NCBI GenBank assembly: GCA_041582875.1
Contig: JBFHGX010000038.1
Location: 1-27,680 of the forward strand
Reading direction: 5' to 3'
From: UBA6244 sp041582875
Lineage (GTDB): Bacteria > Bacteroidota > Bacteroidia > Bacteroidales > F082
Length of the DNA: 27,680 nt
The notes under the pieces were generated by a model. The model was not told the origin of the DNA and did no database searches. It worked only from the letters and a program-made list of their open reading frames with translations. The position numbers and the translations under genes are program-made. Positions 15,299 through 23,709 of the stretch are shown here, in pieces (position 1 is the stretch's first letter; each line of letters starts with the position of its first letter).

Positions 15299-18112
15299 CT
15301 ATTGTTCAGGCATGAGTACTACCTTTAAGTAATGATCAGCATTAAAATAGTTGGTAGCTGCTTTTTGGATATCTTCGGCACATACGTCTTCAATAATTTT
15401 TCTGAGTTGGTCAGTGGAAAGCAAATCAGATTCGTAATAAAGGTGTCCTTTTATCTTACTCAACCAATAACCATTTTGGGTGGCGTTACTTTCGTAATCT
15501 CGCGAAAGTGTCTCTTTGGCTTTGTTTAGATCGATGAGTGAAGGCCCTTTTTGTTGTAGGATGTTGATTTCATTAAACACAGTTTGGGATAATGTGTCGG
15601 CCTTGTTTGGATCACATCCCCAACTTACCATCACCGAGACTTTTTCCTTTGGATATTTGGAGGTGCTTTGTGTAGTTCGAACGCCATATACTCCTCCTTG
15701 ATTTTCCCTCATATTTTCACGTAAACGGATTCCTAAAATCTTTATTAGCATCCTCATCTCAATATCACTTTTGGCGCTCCATTTGAATTTTTCATTCATT
15801 AAGATGGCCACACTGCTTTGAGGCTCAGTTCCTTTATAGATGGTCGCCTGGGTGACACCAGATGGAAATTCTGCACTCACATCTTTCCAGTTTAATGGCT
15901 TTCCGGTTTCAGGTAGACTTCCCAAATATTTGGTAATAAGTGGTTTAATGGTTTCTACCTTAAAATTTCCCACAAAAACAAATTGAAACCCGTTGGCATT
16001 GGAATAACATTTTTGGTAGAAACCAACAGCTTTTCCTAAATCGATGCTGTTTATTTGTTGTTGTGTTGGAATAATAATGGTTCGGGGGTCGTTTTGTGTA
16101 GCCAGTTTATAAATAGTGTCATAAAAAACGGCAGTAGGATTGGCCATCATAAACTGAAATTGTGTGTTTAATTGTTCTTTAAAGGTCAGGAAAGCATTGG
16201 TGTCTTTTCGGGACTCAGTAAAATACAAGTATGTAAGCTGAAACAAGGTTTCCAGGTCTTTTTTTACCGCATTACCAGTTATTTCCTGGGTGAGGTCTTG
16301 AATGGAAGTGGAAACAGATACGTTTTTCCCCGTAAGGAATTTTTCGAGACCTGTGGAAGTGAATTGTCCCAAACCACTTTGGTTGATAATGTCGGACGCA
16401 AATTTTGCGGAAAGGTAGTCTTCGTCGGTGGAAAGCGAAGTTCCTCCCAAACTGAATCCAGTCATCAGGATTTCGTCATTCTTAAAATCAGTGGGTTTGA
16501 GCATTACAGTAATACCGTTTTCAAGTTTCAATTGGGTAATACCCATTTCTTCCACTGTTTTTTCGCTCACAATTTTTCCTCCGGGTAAATTACCCGAAAT
16601 CAGTGATGAAGCTATTTTCTCTTCCTTGTAAGTTCCTAATTTTGCACCTGTGGTTGTGGCGAAATCGTTCAAAACCTCTTCTTTCGTTGGAATTGTAACT
16701 CCATCTCTTTCAGGACCATTGATCAATATCACCAGGTTGCTGTCGCTCACCAATTGGTTGGCGAGTTTGTTTACCTCCGAAAGTTTTATGTTAGGAAGTA
16801 GAACCTTGGTGAGGTCATACTCCATTTGAATACCCGGAAAGGGCTCGCTTTCCAGAAAATTGTCGACATATGTTGATATGAAAACTTCGGAAGGGGTGTG
16901 GTCTTTTTCTTCAACAGCTTTTTCAAGATTGCTGATGAGCTGGGCTTTTTGTCGATCCAATTCAGTCTGACTAAAACCATATTGTTTTACGCGTTCATTT
17001 TCTTGCAAGAGTGTAACCAAACTCTCATTAATCTTGTTTTCTTTACTTACAGCAAACGACATGAAAGCATCAACTGACCGTCCCAAAAATCCACCAAACA
17101 TGGTTGCTGAGAAAAGGAAAGGTGAATCTGGAGTTTGACTTATTTCGTTTAAACGTGCATTTAGCATGCTGATATAGAGTTCTGTAATTAAATCCTGCGA
17201 GAAGTCGTTGATGGTCGATGTCTTCTTTTTCGGATGTTTATAAAACAACATCACCATGTTGGAGGTAGCCTCTTTATCGGTTGCAATGGCTACCAAAGGC
17301 TCTTTGTTTCCAGGAATGTCGAATCCGGTTCTTTCTCTTGGGTTTTCAGGATTTTTTAACGTTCCAAAATGTTGTTGGATTTGCTGTGCGGCTATCGCTG
17401 GATCGATGTCGCCTACCACCATAACAGCCATTAAATCAGGGCGATACCAGTCGTTGTAAAATCGTCTGAGGGCTTCGTGTTCGCAGGAATCAACCACGTT
17501 CATTTTTCCTATCGGGATGCGGTTGGCATATCGTGAATTGTTAAAAATAACAGGAAATGCTTTTTTCATCATGCGATCGTTGGCACCCAATCCCAACCGC
17601 CATTCTTCATGAATAACTCCTCGTTCTTTGTCAATTTCTTCATCGCTCAAACTGAGGTTTTGTGCCCAATCCTGAAGAATCATGAAAGCCGAATCAATTA
17701 ATCCCTGCCGGTCGGCGGGAATTTGAAACATATACACTGTTTCATCGAAACTGGTATAGGCATTCAAATCAGCACCAAAATCTACTCCCGAAGTTTCCAG
17801 AAAATTGATTAAATCGTTTTCGCTGAAATGTGCTGTTCCATTAAAGGCCATGTGTTCGATAAAGTGAGCCAGACCTTGCTGATCGTCATCTTCTAAAATT
17901 GATCCAACATTTACCACCAATCGAAATTCGATGCGGTTTTCAGGTTTGTTATTCTCTCGTACATAGTAACGCAGACCGTTGTCAAGGGTGCCGGTAATAA
18001 CTTGTTGATCAGTGGGTAATTTGTGATCTCCGGCTTTTTGAGCGCTTATTTGAAAACTTCCGAGCGTAATTACGAACAGAAGTAACAGGATTCGGTACAT
18101 TTTTTCTGTCAT
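15299..18112 (-). CDS. M16 family (pitrilysin-like) zinc metallopeptidase, secreted
   Basis: The 937-residue product carries the inverted zinc motif HFIEH (HXXEH, about residues 83-87 from this start) within GLAHFIEHMAFNGT. The downstream acidic helix DEEIDKERGVIHEEW supplies the third ligand. Length and internal duplication fit two-domain-pair M16 peptidases with an active N-terminal half and an inactive C-terminal half (from about 545). A signal peptide (MYRILLLLFVITLGSFQISA) sends it to the periplasm. The frame is open to an ATG at 18163, but that start would put 17 extra residues before the signal peptide, so 18112 is preferred and 18100 is also possible. No clear promoter was seen. Confidence 0.88.
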   Translation of the reverse strand: MTEKMYRILLLLFVITLGSFQISAQKAGDHKLPTDQQVITGTLDNGLRYYVRENNKPENRIEFRLVVNVGSILEDDDQQGLAHFIEHMAFNGTAHFSENDLINFLETSGVDFGADLNAYTSFDETVYMFQIPADRQGLIDSAFMILQDWAQNLSLSDEEIDKERGVIHEEWRLGLGANDRMMKKAFPVIFNNSRYANRIPIGKMNVVDSCEHEALRRFYNDWYRPDLMAVMVVGDIDPAIAAQQIQQHFGTLKNPENPRERTGFDIPGNKEPLVAIATDKEATSNMVMLFYKHPKKKTSTINDFSQDLITELYISMLNARLNEISQTPDSPFLFSATMFGGFLGRSVDAFMSFAVSKENKINESLVTLLQENERVKQYGFSQTELDRQKAQLISNLEKAVEEKDHTPSEVFISTYVDNFLESEPFPGIQMEYDLTKVLLPNIKLSEVNKLANQLVSDSNLVILINGPERDGVTIPTKEEVLNDFATTTGAKLGTYKEEKIASSLISGNLPGGKIVSEKTVEEMGITQLKLENGITVMLKPTDFKNDEILMTGFSLGGTSLSTDEDYLSAKFASDIINQSGLGQFTSTGLEKFLTGKNVSVSTSIQDLTQEITGNAVKKDLETLFQLTYLYFTESRKDTNAFLTFKEQLNTQFQFMMANPTAVFYDTIYKLATQNDPRTIIIPTQQQINSIDLGKAVGFYQKCYSNANGFQFVFVGNFKVETIKPLITKYLGSLPETGKPLNWKDVSAEFPSGVTQATIYKGTEPQSSVAILMNEKFKWSAKSDIEMRMLIKILGIRLRENMRENQGGVYGVRTTQSTSKYPKEKVSVMVSWGCDPNKADTLSQTVFNEINILQQKGPSLIDLNKAKETLSRDYESNATQNGYWLSKIKGHLYYESDLLSTDQLRKIIEDVCAEDIQKAATNYFNADHYLKVVLMPEQ

Positions 18113-18231
18113 TCTTTTAGTGTGTGGATTATCAAGTTGTAAAACTACGGATTCCTTTAACATTGGTTTTCTTTTATTGCTAAAATTCGTTGGGGTAAAG
18201 TAAAATTAAAAAAGGATGGGGATTTTTCTTA

Positions 18232-18239
18232 TACCTTTG
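18232..18239 (+). promoter_or_regulatory. Probable -7 box of the superoxide reductase gene
   Basis: TACCTTTG fully matches TAnnTTTG and ends 31 bases before the ATG at 18271. No TTG occurs at the expected -33 position. Confidence 0.45.
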
Positions 18240-18270
18240 TACTAATCTAATCAATAAAAAAAATCGAGCC

Positions 18271-18648
18271 ATGAAAATTAATCGTTATGTTGATATTTCA
18301 ACAATTGACAGAGAAGCCAAAAAAGATTACATCGATCGCCATTCACCTTTTGTGCACTGCGAAAACACCGCCGTTGCAGGAGAAAAGTTTAAAGTGACTG
18401 TTAAGTTAGGTGATGAGTACATGCATCCGGATGATTTTGATCATTACATTGCCTACGTTCAGTTGTGGAATGGTGAGTTTATGTTGGGACAAGCTTCATT
18501 TGCTCCAGGTACTTTAGGTAATAAACCCGGACATGCAGAAGTTGATTTTCACATTGTTCCCAATAGAAATCTTAAACTAGTTGCGATGGCCTTTTGCACC
18601 AAACATGGGTTGTGGCAGTCGGACGAGGTAGCTGTTGAAGTAAAATAG
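18271..18648 (+). CDS. Superoxide reductase, neelaredoxin-type (desulfoferrodoxin family)
   Basis: The 125-residue protein has only the iron site II domain and no N-terminal rubredoxin-like domain. The likely ligands are H24, H52, H58, C109 and H112, seen in RHSPFVHCE, YMHPDDFDHYIAYVQLW and FCTKHGLWQSDEV. These form the His4-Cys iron center that reduces superoxide to hydrogen peroxide without releasing O2. The usual Glu-Lys-His-Val-Pro loop reads Asp-Arg-His-Ser-Pro here, so the catalytic Lys is replaced by Arg. The enzyme is typical of anaerobes and microaerophiles and acts in the cytoplasm. It is transcribed alone, with a -7 box and a perfect palindromic terminator. Confidence 0.9.
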   Translation: MKINRYVDISTIDREAKKDYIDRHSPFVHCENTAVAGEKFKVTVKLGDEYMHPDDFDHYIAYVQLWNGEFMLGQASFAPGTLGNKPGHAEVDFHIVPNRNLKLVAMAFCTKHGLWQSDEVAVEVK

Positions 18649-18657
18649 CAAATTTCA

Positions 18658-18701
18658 AACTCAATAAAAAAGCCCGGCATGCCGGGCTTTTTTATTGAGT
18701 T
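18658..18701. terminator. 44-bp perfect palindrome, bidirectional terminator
   Basis: The segment is fully self-complementary, with 22 bases each side of its centre. It has a GCCCGGC/GCCGGGC core flanked by A6 and T6. It lies between the superoxide reductase stop (18648) and the M13 peptidase stop (18711), which run convergently. Confidence 0.9.
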
Positions 18702-18710
18702 CTTTGGTGT

Positions 18711-20759
18711 TTACCAAATTTTAGCTCTGTTTTCAACTGGAATCCACAATTTATCAGTGGGTTGAATGTCGAAGGCGGCAATAAAGGTATCCAGATTAAA
18801 AGTGGGTACATTCACTCTTGAATCACCAGGGCTGTGAACGTCTTCTTTCAATCTTCTCATTAATTCTTTGTCGCGGATATTCTGACGCCAAACCTGGCCA
18901 TAACCCAAATAAAAACGCTGATCAGCTGTAAATCCATCAATGGGTTCCGGTATTTTTCCATTGAATGCTTTTTGCATAGCGTCGTACGAAATGCTTAAGC
19001 CTCCAAGGTCAGCAATGTTTTCTCCCAAGGTTAATTCACCATCCACATGCAACGAATCAAGTTCTGTGTAGTTATTGAATATCTCGACCAATTTAGCCGT
19101 TTTTTCACTAAAACGTTGGGCGTCTTCTTCTGTCCACCAGTCGTTTAAGTTGCCATCTTGGTCGTATTGACGACCTTGATCATCAAATCCGTGAGTCATT
19201 TCATGACCGATTACCACGCCTATAGCACCATAATTTACTGCATCATCGGCATCTTTGTTAAAGAAGGGTGGCTGCAAAATCCCGGCAGGGAATACGATTT
19301 CGTTGTTCGAAGGGTTATAATAAGCATTTACAGTCTGAGGTGTCATGCCCCATTCCTTTTTATCAACCGGTTTTCCAATTTTAGAAATATTGTAAGCGAA
19401 TTCAAAAGCACGTGAATTGCGTGCATTTTGAATGTAGTTGTCAGGAACAATTGTAAGTGCTGAATAATCTCTCCATTCATCTGGGTAACCTACCTTTACT
19501 GTGATGGCATCTAATTTATTAAGTGCTTTTACCTTTGTCTCATCGGTCATCCAATCAAGATTTTTAATGCGTTCACCAAAAGCAAGACGTAAATTTTCAA
19601 CCAAAGCTACCATGCGGTCTTTGGCTTCAGGAGGGAAATGTTTTTCAACATAAAGTTGACCAATAGCTTCACCTAAACGTCCAGACGTTACCGATAAAAC
19701 TCTTTTCCAACGGGGTTGTAGTTCCTGACGTCCTGATAAGGTTTTACCAAAGAATTCAAAATTTTGGTTTACAAAATCATCGCTCAGATAATTGGCTGAA
19801 TTATCGAGTAAATTCCACATGAGGTAGGTTTTCCATTCATCTACCGAGATGTTTTCCATCAGTTGACTTATTCCTTCGATAAACTGAACCTGTCCGATAT
19901 TAATTTCACCTGGATTTGGCACTCCAATTTGTGTGAAATACATTTTCCAGTCAAATTTTGGCGAAAGATCCTGAAGACCTTCAAGTTCCATTTTATTGAA
20001 GTTGGCAATCGGGTCGCGTAATTCAAGACGTGTCTTGGAGTTTTTTGCAATTTCAGTTTCTACTTTTAAAACGGTTTCTGCCTGTTGTTTTGCTTTGGCT
20101 TCATCATCACCTTTAAGTATAAACATTTTTGTGAGGTGGTCGAGGTATTGCGTTCTCATCTGAGCAGAACGTTCGTCGTCACTCAAGTAATAGCTCACAT
20201 CCGGAAGGCTTAAACCACCTTGATAGAAATTGGCAATTTCCATGCTGCTATTTGTTTGATCGGCCCCAGAATATACAAAAAACAAGGGGTATTCACCAAT
20301 GCTGTGCATGTCAGCAATAAACGTCTGAACACCCTCTAGACTGTTGATAGCTTCAATTTCAGCTATTTCGTTTTCGATGGCTTTAACTCCCACTTCATTG
20401 ATGCGGACTGAATCCATACCGCTGTTATAGAGGTCACGGATTTTCTGGCTCACACTGCCATTATTTGCATCTTTTTGGGCTGACACTTCTTCCACGAGCG
20501 TCCTCAGTTGTACCTGATTGTTTTCGTAAAGAATGGTAAACGCGCCATATTGGCTGTATTCTGGTGGGATTTCGTTGTTCTTCATCCAGGTACCATTTAC
20601 ATACCTGAAAAAATCATCACCGGGTTTTACGTTTAAATCCATGTTGGCCAAATCGATGGCCGGCACAATTGTCTCATTTTTCATCTGAGTGGGGTTGTTG
20701 CATGATGTTCCGCCAAGCAGCAATCCGGCCGCTAACGCGAAGAAAATGGTTTTTTTCAT
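18711..20759 (-). CDS. M13 family (neprilysin/PepO-like) metallopeptidase, lipoprotein
   Basis: This 682-residue peptidase starts with a lipoprotein signal (AAGLLLGGTSC, lipid-modified Cys20), so it should sit on a periplasmic or surface membrane face. The zinc site HEMTH (about 519-523, in VIGHEMTHGFDDQGRQYD) and the second-ligand motif ENIADLGG (about 578-585) are both intact. The substrate motif NAYYNPSNNEIVFPAGILQ is also present. The family usually ends in Cys-X-X-Trp; here the end reads AKIW, without the cysteine. Bacterial M13 enzymes cleave peptides. A -7 box (TACCTTTG) lies 127 bases upstream, and the long leader between box and start has no recognised element. Confidence 0.93.
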   Translation of the reverse strand: MKKTIFFALAAGLLLGGTSCNNPTQMKNETIVPAIDLANMDLNVKPGDDFFRYVNGTWMKNNEIPPEYSQYGAFTILYENNQVQLRTLVEEVSAQKDANNGSVSQKIRDLYNSGMDSVRINEVGVKAIENEIAEIEAINSLEGVQTFIADMHSIGEYPLFFVYSGADQTNSSMEIANFYQGGLSLPDVSYYLSDDERSAQMRTQYLDHLTKMFILKGDDEAKAKQQAETVLKVETEIAKNSKTRLELRDPIANFNKMELEGLQDLSPKFDWKMYFTQIGVPNPGEINIGQVQFIEGISQLMENISVDEWKTYLMWNLLDNSANYLSDDFVNQNFEFFGKTLSGRQELQPRWKRVLSVTSGRLGEAIGQLYVEKHFPPEAKDRMVALVENLRLAFGERIKNLDWMTDETKVKALNKLDAITVKVGYPDEWRDYSALTIVPDNYIQNARNSRAFEFAYNISKIGKPVDKKEWGMTPQTVNAYYNPSNNEIVFPAGILQPPFFNKDADDAVNYGAIGVVIGHEMTHGFDDQGRQYDQDGNLNDWWTEEDAQRFSEKTAKLVEIFNNYTELDSLHVDGELTLGENIADLGGLSISYDAMQKAFNGKIPEPIDGFTADQRFYLGYGQVWRQNIRDKELMRRLKEDVHSPGDSRVNVPTFNLDTFIAAFDIQPTDKLWIPVENRAKIW

Positions 20760-20885
20760 TATTAAATCTTTAGTCTTTAAATATTTGGCTCACACGCTTT
20801 AGTTAAATCTATCTCTAATTACTTAACCAGGCTGAGCTTATAAGCAGTGAACCATGGTTGCGATCCAAATTTTTTATGGACGCGG

Positions 20886-20893
20886 CAAAGGTA
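20886..20893 (-). promoter_or_regulatory. Probable -7 box of the M13 peptidase gene
   Basis: The minus strand reads TACCTTTG, a full TAnnTTTG match, 126 bases before the ATG at 20759. It is divergent from a similar box at 20973 for the START gene. Confidence 0.42.
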
Positions 20894-20972
20894 ATAAACT
20901 TGTTTGTTATTTATAAATCATGTGAATAACCATTTTTATTGAATTACTTTCCTGAACATATGTAAATGTTTA

Positions 20973-20980
20973 TATTTTTG
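20973..20980 (+). promoter_or_regulatory. Probable -7 box of the START-domain gene
   Basis: TATTTTTG fully matches TAnnTTTG. It lies downstream of an in-frame ATG at 20966, which argues for the later start at 21023. No good -33 TTG is visible. Confidence 0.42.
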
Positions 20981-21022
20981 CCGGAAAGAGGAAAAAAATT
21001 GAGATTCATTATTGGATTCCCC

Positions 21023-21700
21023 ATGTTTTTAATCAACTTGAACTTCCGATTAGTGGTGGTTTTTTTTATGGCTTTTCCATTTCTAGTCATCGCGCAAAGC
21101 GATGGAGATGATGAATGGAAAGAGGTAAAGGACAATAACGGAATTAAGGCTTATGTAATGAAGCTTCCAGACGTAGCCATGAAAAAGGTAAAAGTCGAGG
21201 CTGTTGCAGAATCGAGTCTTTCGGCGTTGGTTTCATTAATGATTGATGCGCCGCGCAACAAAGATTGGGTTTATGCTAACGCATATGCCTGTCTTTTGGA
21301 GAAATATGATAATTTTAATTGGGTGTATTATGGTCAGAGCGATGCACCTTGGCCTGTGAACGACAGGGATGTGGTTTCCAGAGTTCATATGTCACAAAAC
21401 CCAGTGACTAAAGAGGTTCGCTTTGAGTCAGTTGGGGAGCCCGACTACGAGCCTGAACATGAAGATTTTGTTCGTATACCTTTGCTGCATGCGGTATGGA
21501 AACTCAAGCCATTGGGAAAAGGGAAGGTGCTGGTTACATTTGAGTTACAGCTTGACCTAGGTGGGAATATGCCTGCATGGGTTATCAACCTTGCCGCAAC
21601 AAAAGGACCTTACAATTCCATAAAAAGCTTTATTGAGCTGGCTAAGGAAGAACCTTATGTTAGTGCTCATTTGGATTATATCCGCGAACCCCAGTGGTAA
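21023..21700 (+). CDS. Secreted START-domain (lipid-binding-like) protein
   Basis: The 225-residue protein has a signal peptide (FRLVVVFFMAFPFLVIAQ) followed by a START/SRPBCC-fold domain over most of its length. The domain shows WKEVKDNNGIKAYVMKLP, APRNKDWVYANAYACLLE, YGQSDAPWPVNDRDVVSRV and ATKGPYNSIKSFIEL. Bacterial START proteins have a hydrophobic pocket and may bind lipids or small hydrophobic molecules; the ligand is unknown. The frame opens at 20966, but a -7 box at 20973 and the position of the signal peptide favour 21023. Its stop ends one base before the dnaX stop codon on the other strand, with no terminator between. Confidence 0.82.
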   Translation: MFLINLNFRLVVVFFMAFPFLVIAQSDGDDEWKEVKDNNGIKAYVMKLPDVAMKKVKVEAVAESSLSALVSLMIDAPRNKDWVYANAYACLLEKYDNFNWVYYGQSDAPWPVNDRDVVSRVHMSQNPVTKEVRFESVGEPDYEPEHEDFVRIPLLHAVWKLKPLGKGKVLVTFELQLDLGGNMPAWVINLAATKGPYNSIKSFIELAKEEPYVSAHLDYIREPQW

Positions 21701-21701
21701 G

Positions 21702-23543
21702 TTAAAAACCTATTTCTAAATTAAGCTGATCTTTAAGTTTTTGAACCTTAGGGTATTTTTCGATTAAACGCTCTAACTTATCCTTATCGGTGTATGCCCG
21801 CTTGGGCTCGGTTTTATCAGGAAGAATGGGGTGAAGCGTAATTTGGTTGTTTTTAAGTTGGCTTTTTAGAAATTCCATCAAACTATTCACCGCCAGTAAA
21901 TCCTGTGAAATAATCAAAGAGTCAACTTTGTAAGTGATTTTGCGGTCGTCACCCAATAGTGGTGTGTATTTTGAGAGTCCATTGGCAAAGCTTGGGGAAG
22001 TTTCCTCGTAAATTTTACAAAATTGTTTCCACGCGTCCTCAAGTTGTTCCTGCGTAAAGGGATTGTCAATAATGGGTTCTGCAACGCTATCATCAGCTTC
22101 TGATTTCTCCTTCATTGCACGCAGCGTTTGTTTTATGGAAATACTTTTGATGCTCTTTCCGGATGAAACTACTTCAGGTTTTTTTTCAGTAGAAATGGGA
22201 GTTTTAATGGGTTCCTCCAAGACTATTTTGGGCGCAGAAGTTGGCTTAGGTTCAGCTGGAGAAATGCTTGATGGCTCAACAGGTTTTAATGGTTCTTCCG
22301 TTTTTTTTATCTCTTTTACAGGTGGTGGAGTTGCTTGTTTTTCAATTGGTTTTGTTGATTGATACGTTGGTTTACTTTCCTCAACTGGAATTTTTGGAGA
22401 ACTCGCTTTTGCTGCTGACGGCAACGGCATTGCTTCCGTTTTTGGTTGTTGGTTCATTAGTCCAGCCATCAACATCAAGGCGATTTCAACGTGTAAACGC
22501 TTGTTGTTACTGGCTTTGTACTTGATGTCGTATTGATTGCATATATCCAAAGATTTCAGTAAAAAATCAGGTGAACAGTATCCAGCCTGAACAGCATATC
22601 TTTCTTTGAGTTGATCGCTGGCATGCATCAACTGGATAGTAACCGGATTTTTAATCACCAAAAGACTTCTTAGGTGATCAGCCAGTCCCATGATGAAATG
22701 CTGGCCATCGAATCCGTTTTCAATTACTTCGTTGAAAATCAGCAATAAAGCAGAAACATCATCTCTAAGGATGTTGTCGGTAACCCTGAAATAGTATTCG
22801 TAATCCAGAATGTTGAGGTTCTCGATAACACTTTTGTAGGTGAGTTTGTCGCCACTGTAACTTACTATCTGGTCGAATGTTGACAGTGCATCTCTGAGAG
22901 CTCCATCCGCTTTTTGAGCAATGATGTGCAGCGCTTCTGGTTCGGTTTCAATATGCTCGCTGGCAGCTACATAATCAAGGTATTGGGCGATGTCTTCTAC
23001 CATAATTCGACGAAAGTCGAAAATTTGACAGCGTGACAAAATGGTGGGGATAATCTTGTGTTTTTCGGTGGTTGCCAAAATGAATTTTGCGTAAGCCGGT
23101 GGCTCTTCGAGGGTCTTTAAAAAGGCATTAAATGCAGCTTGCGAAAGCATGTGAACCTCATCAATGATATACACTTTGTATTTACCTACTTGGGGTGGAA
23201 TGCGAACTTGCTCCACCAAACTTCTAATGTCGTCAACGGAGTTGTTGGAGGCGGCATCGAGTTCGTGAATATTAAAGGAGGAGCTGCTATTGAATGACCG
23301 ACACGATTCGCATTGATCACAAGGTTCGAGCTGTTCGTTCAAATTGGTACAATTAATGGTCTTGGCCAAAATGCGCGCACACGTCGTTTTGCCAACTCCA
23401 CGTGGGCCGGTAAACAAAAAGGCCTGAGCTAAGTGGTTGTTTTTAATGGCATTCTGAAGGGTAGAGGTAATCGACTGTTGTCCCACAACCTGTTTAAAGG
23501 TTACTGGGCGGTATTTACGAGCCGAAACAATAAAATTATCCAT
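21702..23543 (-). CDS. dnaX: DNA polymerase III gamma/tau subunit DnaX
   Basis: The 613-residue clamp-loader ATPase shows Walker A GPRGVGKT (46-53), the zinc-binding cysteines C65, C75, C78 and C81, Walker B IIDEVH (126-131), sensor I near ATT (157-159) and the SRC motif (170-172). These are followed by domain III. Residues about 365-455 form a linker rich in Pro, Lys, Glu and Ser, leading to the C-terminal tau domain that contacts the polymerase or helicase. DnaX loads the beta clamp during replication. An A8 tract with a phased A-AAA-AAA heptamer (codons 412-414) lies in the linker. A -1 shift there would give a 422-residue gamma-like product, about the size of E. coli gamma. A -7 box is at 23564-23571. 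Confidence 0.97.
   Translation of the reverse strand: MDNFIVSARKYRPVTFKQVVGQQSITSTLQNAIKNNHLAQAFLFTGPRGVGKTTCARILAKTINCTNLNEQLEPCDQCESCRSFNSSSSFNIHELDAASNNSVDDIRSLVEQVRIPPQVGKYKVYIIDEVHMLSQAAFNAFLKTLEEPPAYAKFILATTEKHKIIPTILSRCQIFDFRRIMVEDIAQYLDYVAASEHIETEPEALHIIAQKADGALRDALSTFDQIVSYSGDKLTYKSVIENLNILDYEYYFRVTDNILRDDVSALLLIFNEVIENGFDGQHFIMGLADHLRSLLVIKNPVTIQLMHASDQLKERYAVQAGYCSPDFLLKSLDICNQYDIKYKASNNKRLHVEIALMLMAGLMNQQPKTEAMPLPSAAKASSPKIPVEESKPTYQSTKPIEKQATPPPVKEIKKTEEPLKPVEPSSISPAEPKPTSAPKIVLEEPIKTPISTEKKPEVVSSGKSIKSISIKQTLRAMKEKSEADDSVAEPIIDNPFTQEQLEDAWKQFCKIYEETSPSFANGLSKYTPLLGDDRKITYKVDSLIISQDLLAVNSLMEFLKSQLKNNQITLHPILPDKTEPKRAYTDKDKLERLIEKYPKVQKLKDQLNLEIGF
22301..22310 (-). other. Candidate programmed slippage site in dnaX
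   Basis: On the minus strand codons 412-414 and the next base read ATA-AAA-AAA-A, giving a phased A-AAA-AAA slippery heptamer within an A8 run. A -1 shift adds Asn-Gly-Arg-Thr-Ile-Lys-Thr-Cys and stops at TGA (22278-22276). A +1 shift stops at TAA after four codons. No downstream stem-loop is obvious. Confidence 0.45.
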
Positions 23544-23563
23544 ATGCTTTAATTATCGGTCTT

Positions 23564-23571
23564 CAAAAATA
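23564..23571 (-). promoter_or_regulatory. Probable -7 box of dnaX
   Basis: The minus strand reads TATTTTTG, a full TAnnTTTG match, 20 bases before the ATG. No -33 TTG is seen at the right spacing. Confidence 0.45.
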
Positions 23572-23653
23572 CTATTTTTTCAGGGTCGTAACCGATTGAA
23601 ACCTTTGCAGGAGAATTTATCATCAAAATTATAAGAATAAATATTTATAAGTA

Positions 23654-23687
23654 TTTGATTGATTGTTAACTGGAATTTGTAAATTTG
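23654..23687 (+). promoter_or_regulatory. Probable promoter of the porin-like gene
   Basis: TTTG (23654-23657), 22 bases, then TAAATTTG (23680-23687) fits the Bacteroidetes consensus. The ATG lies 22 bases downstream. Confidence 0.55.
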
Positions 23688-23709
23688 ATGTTATCAAAAC
23701 AAATTCACA

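Noticed and set aside
16172..16588. 138-residue frame antisense to the M16 peptidase
   Set aside because: It lies wholly within a well-supported gene on the other strand and has no domain signature.
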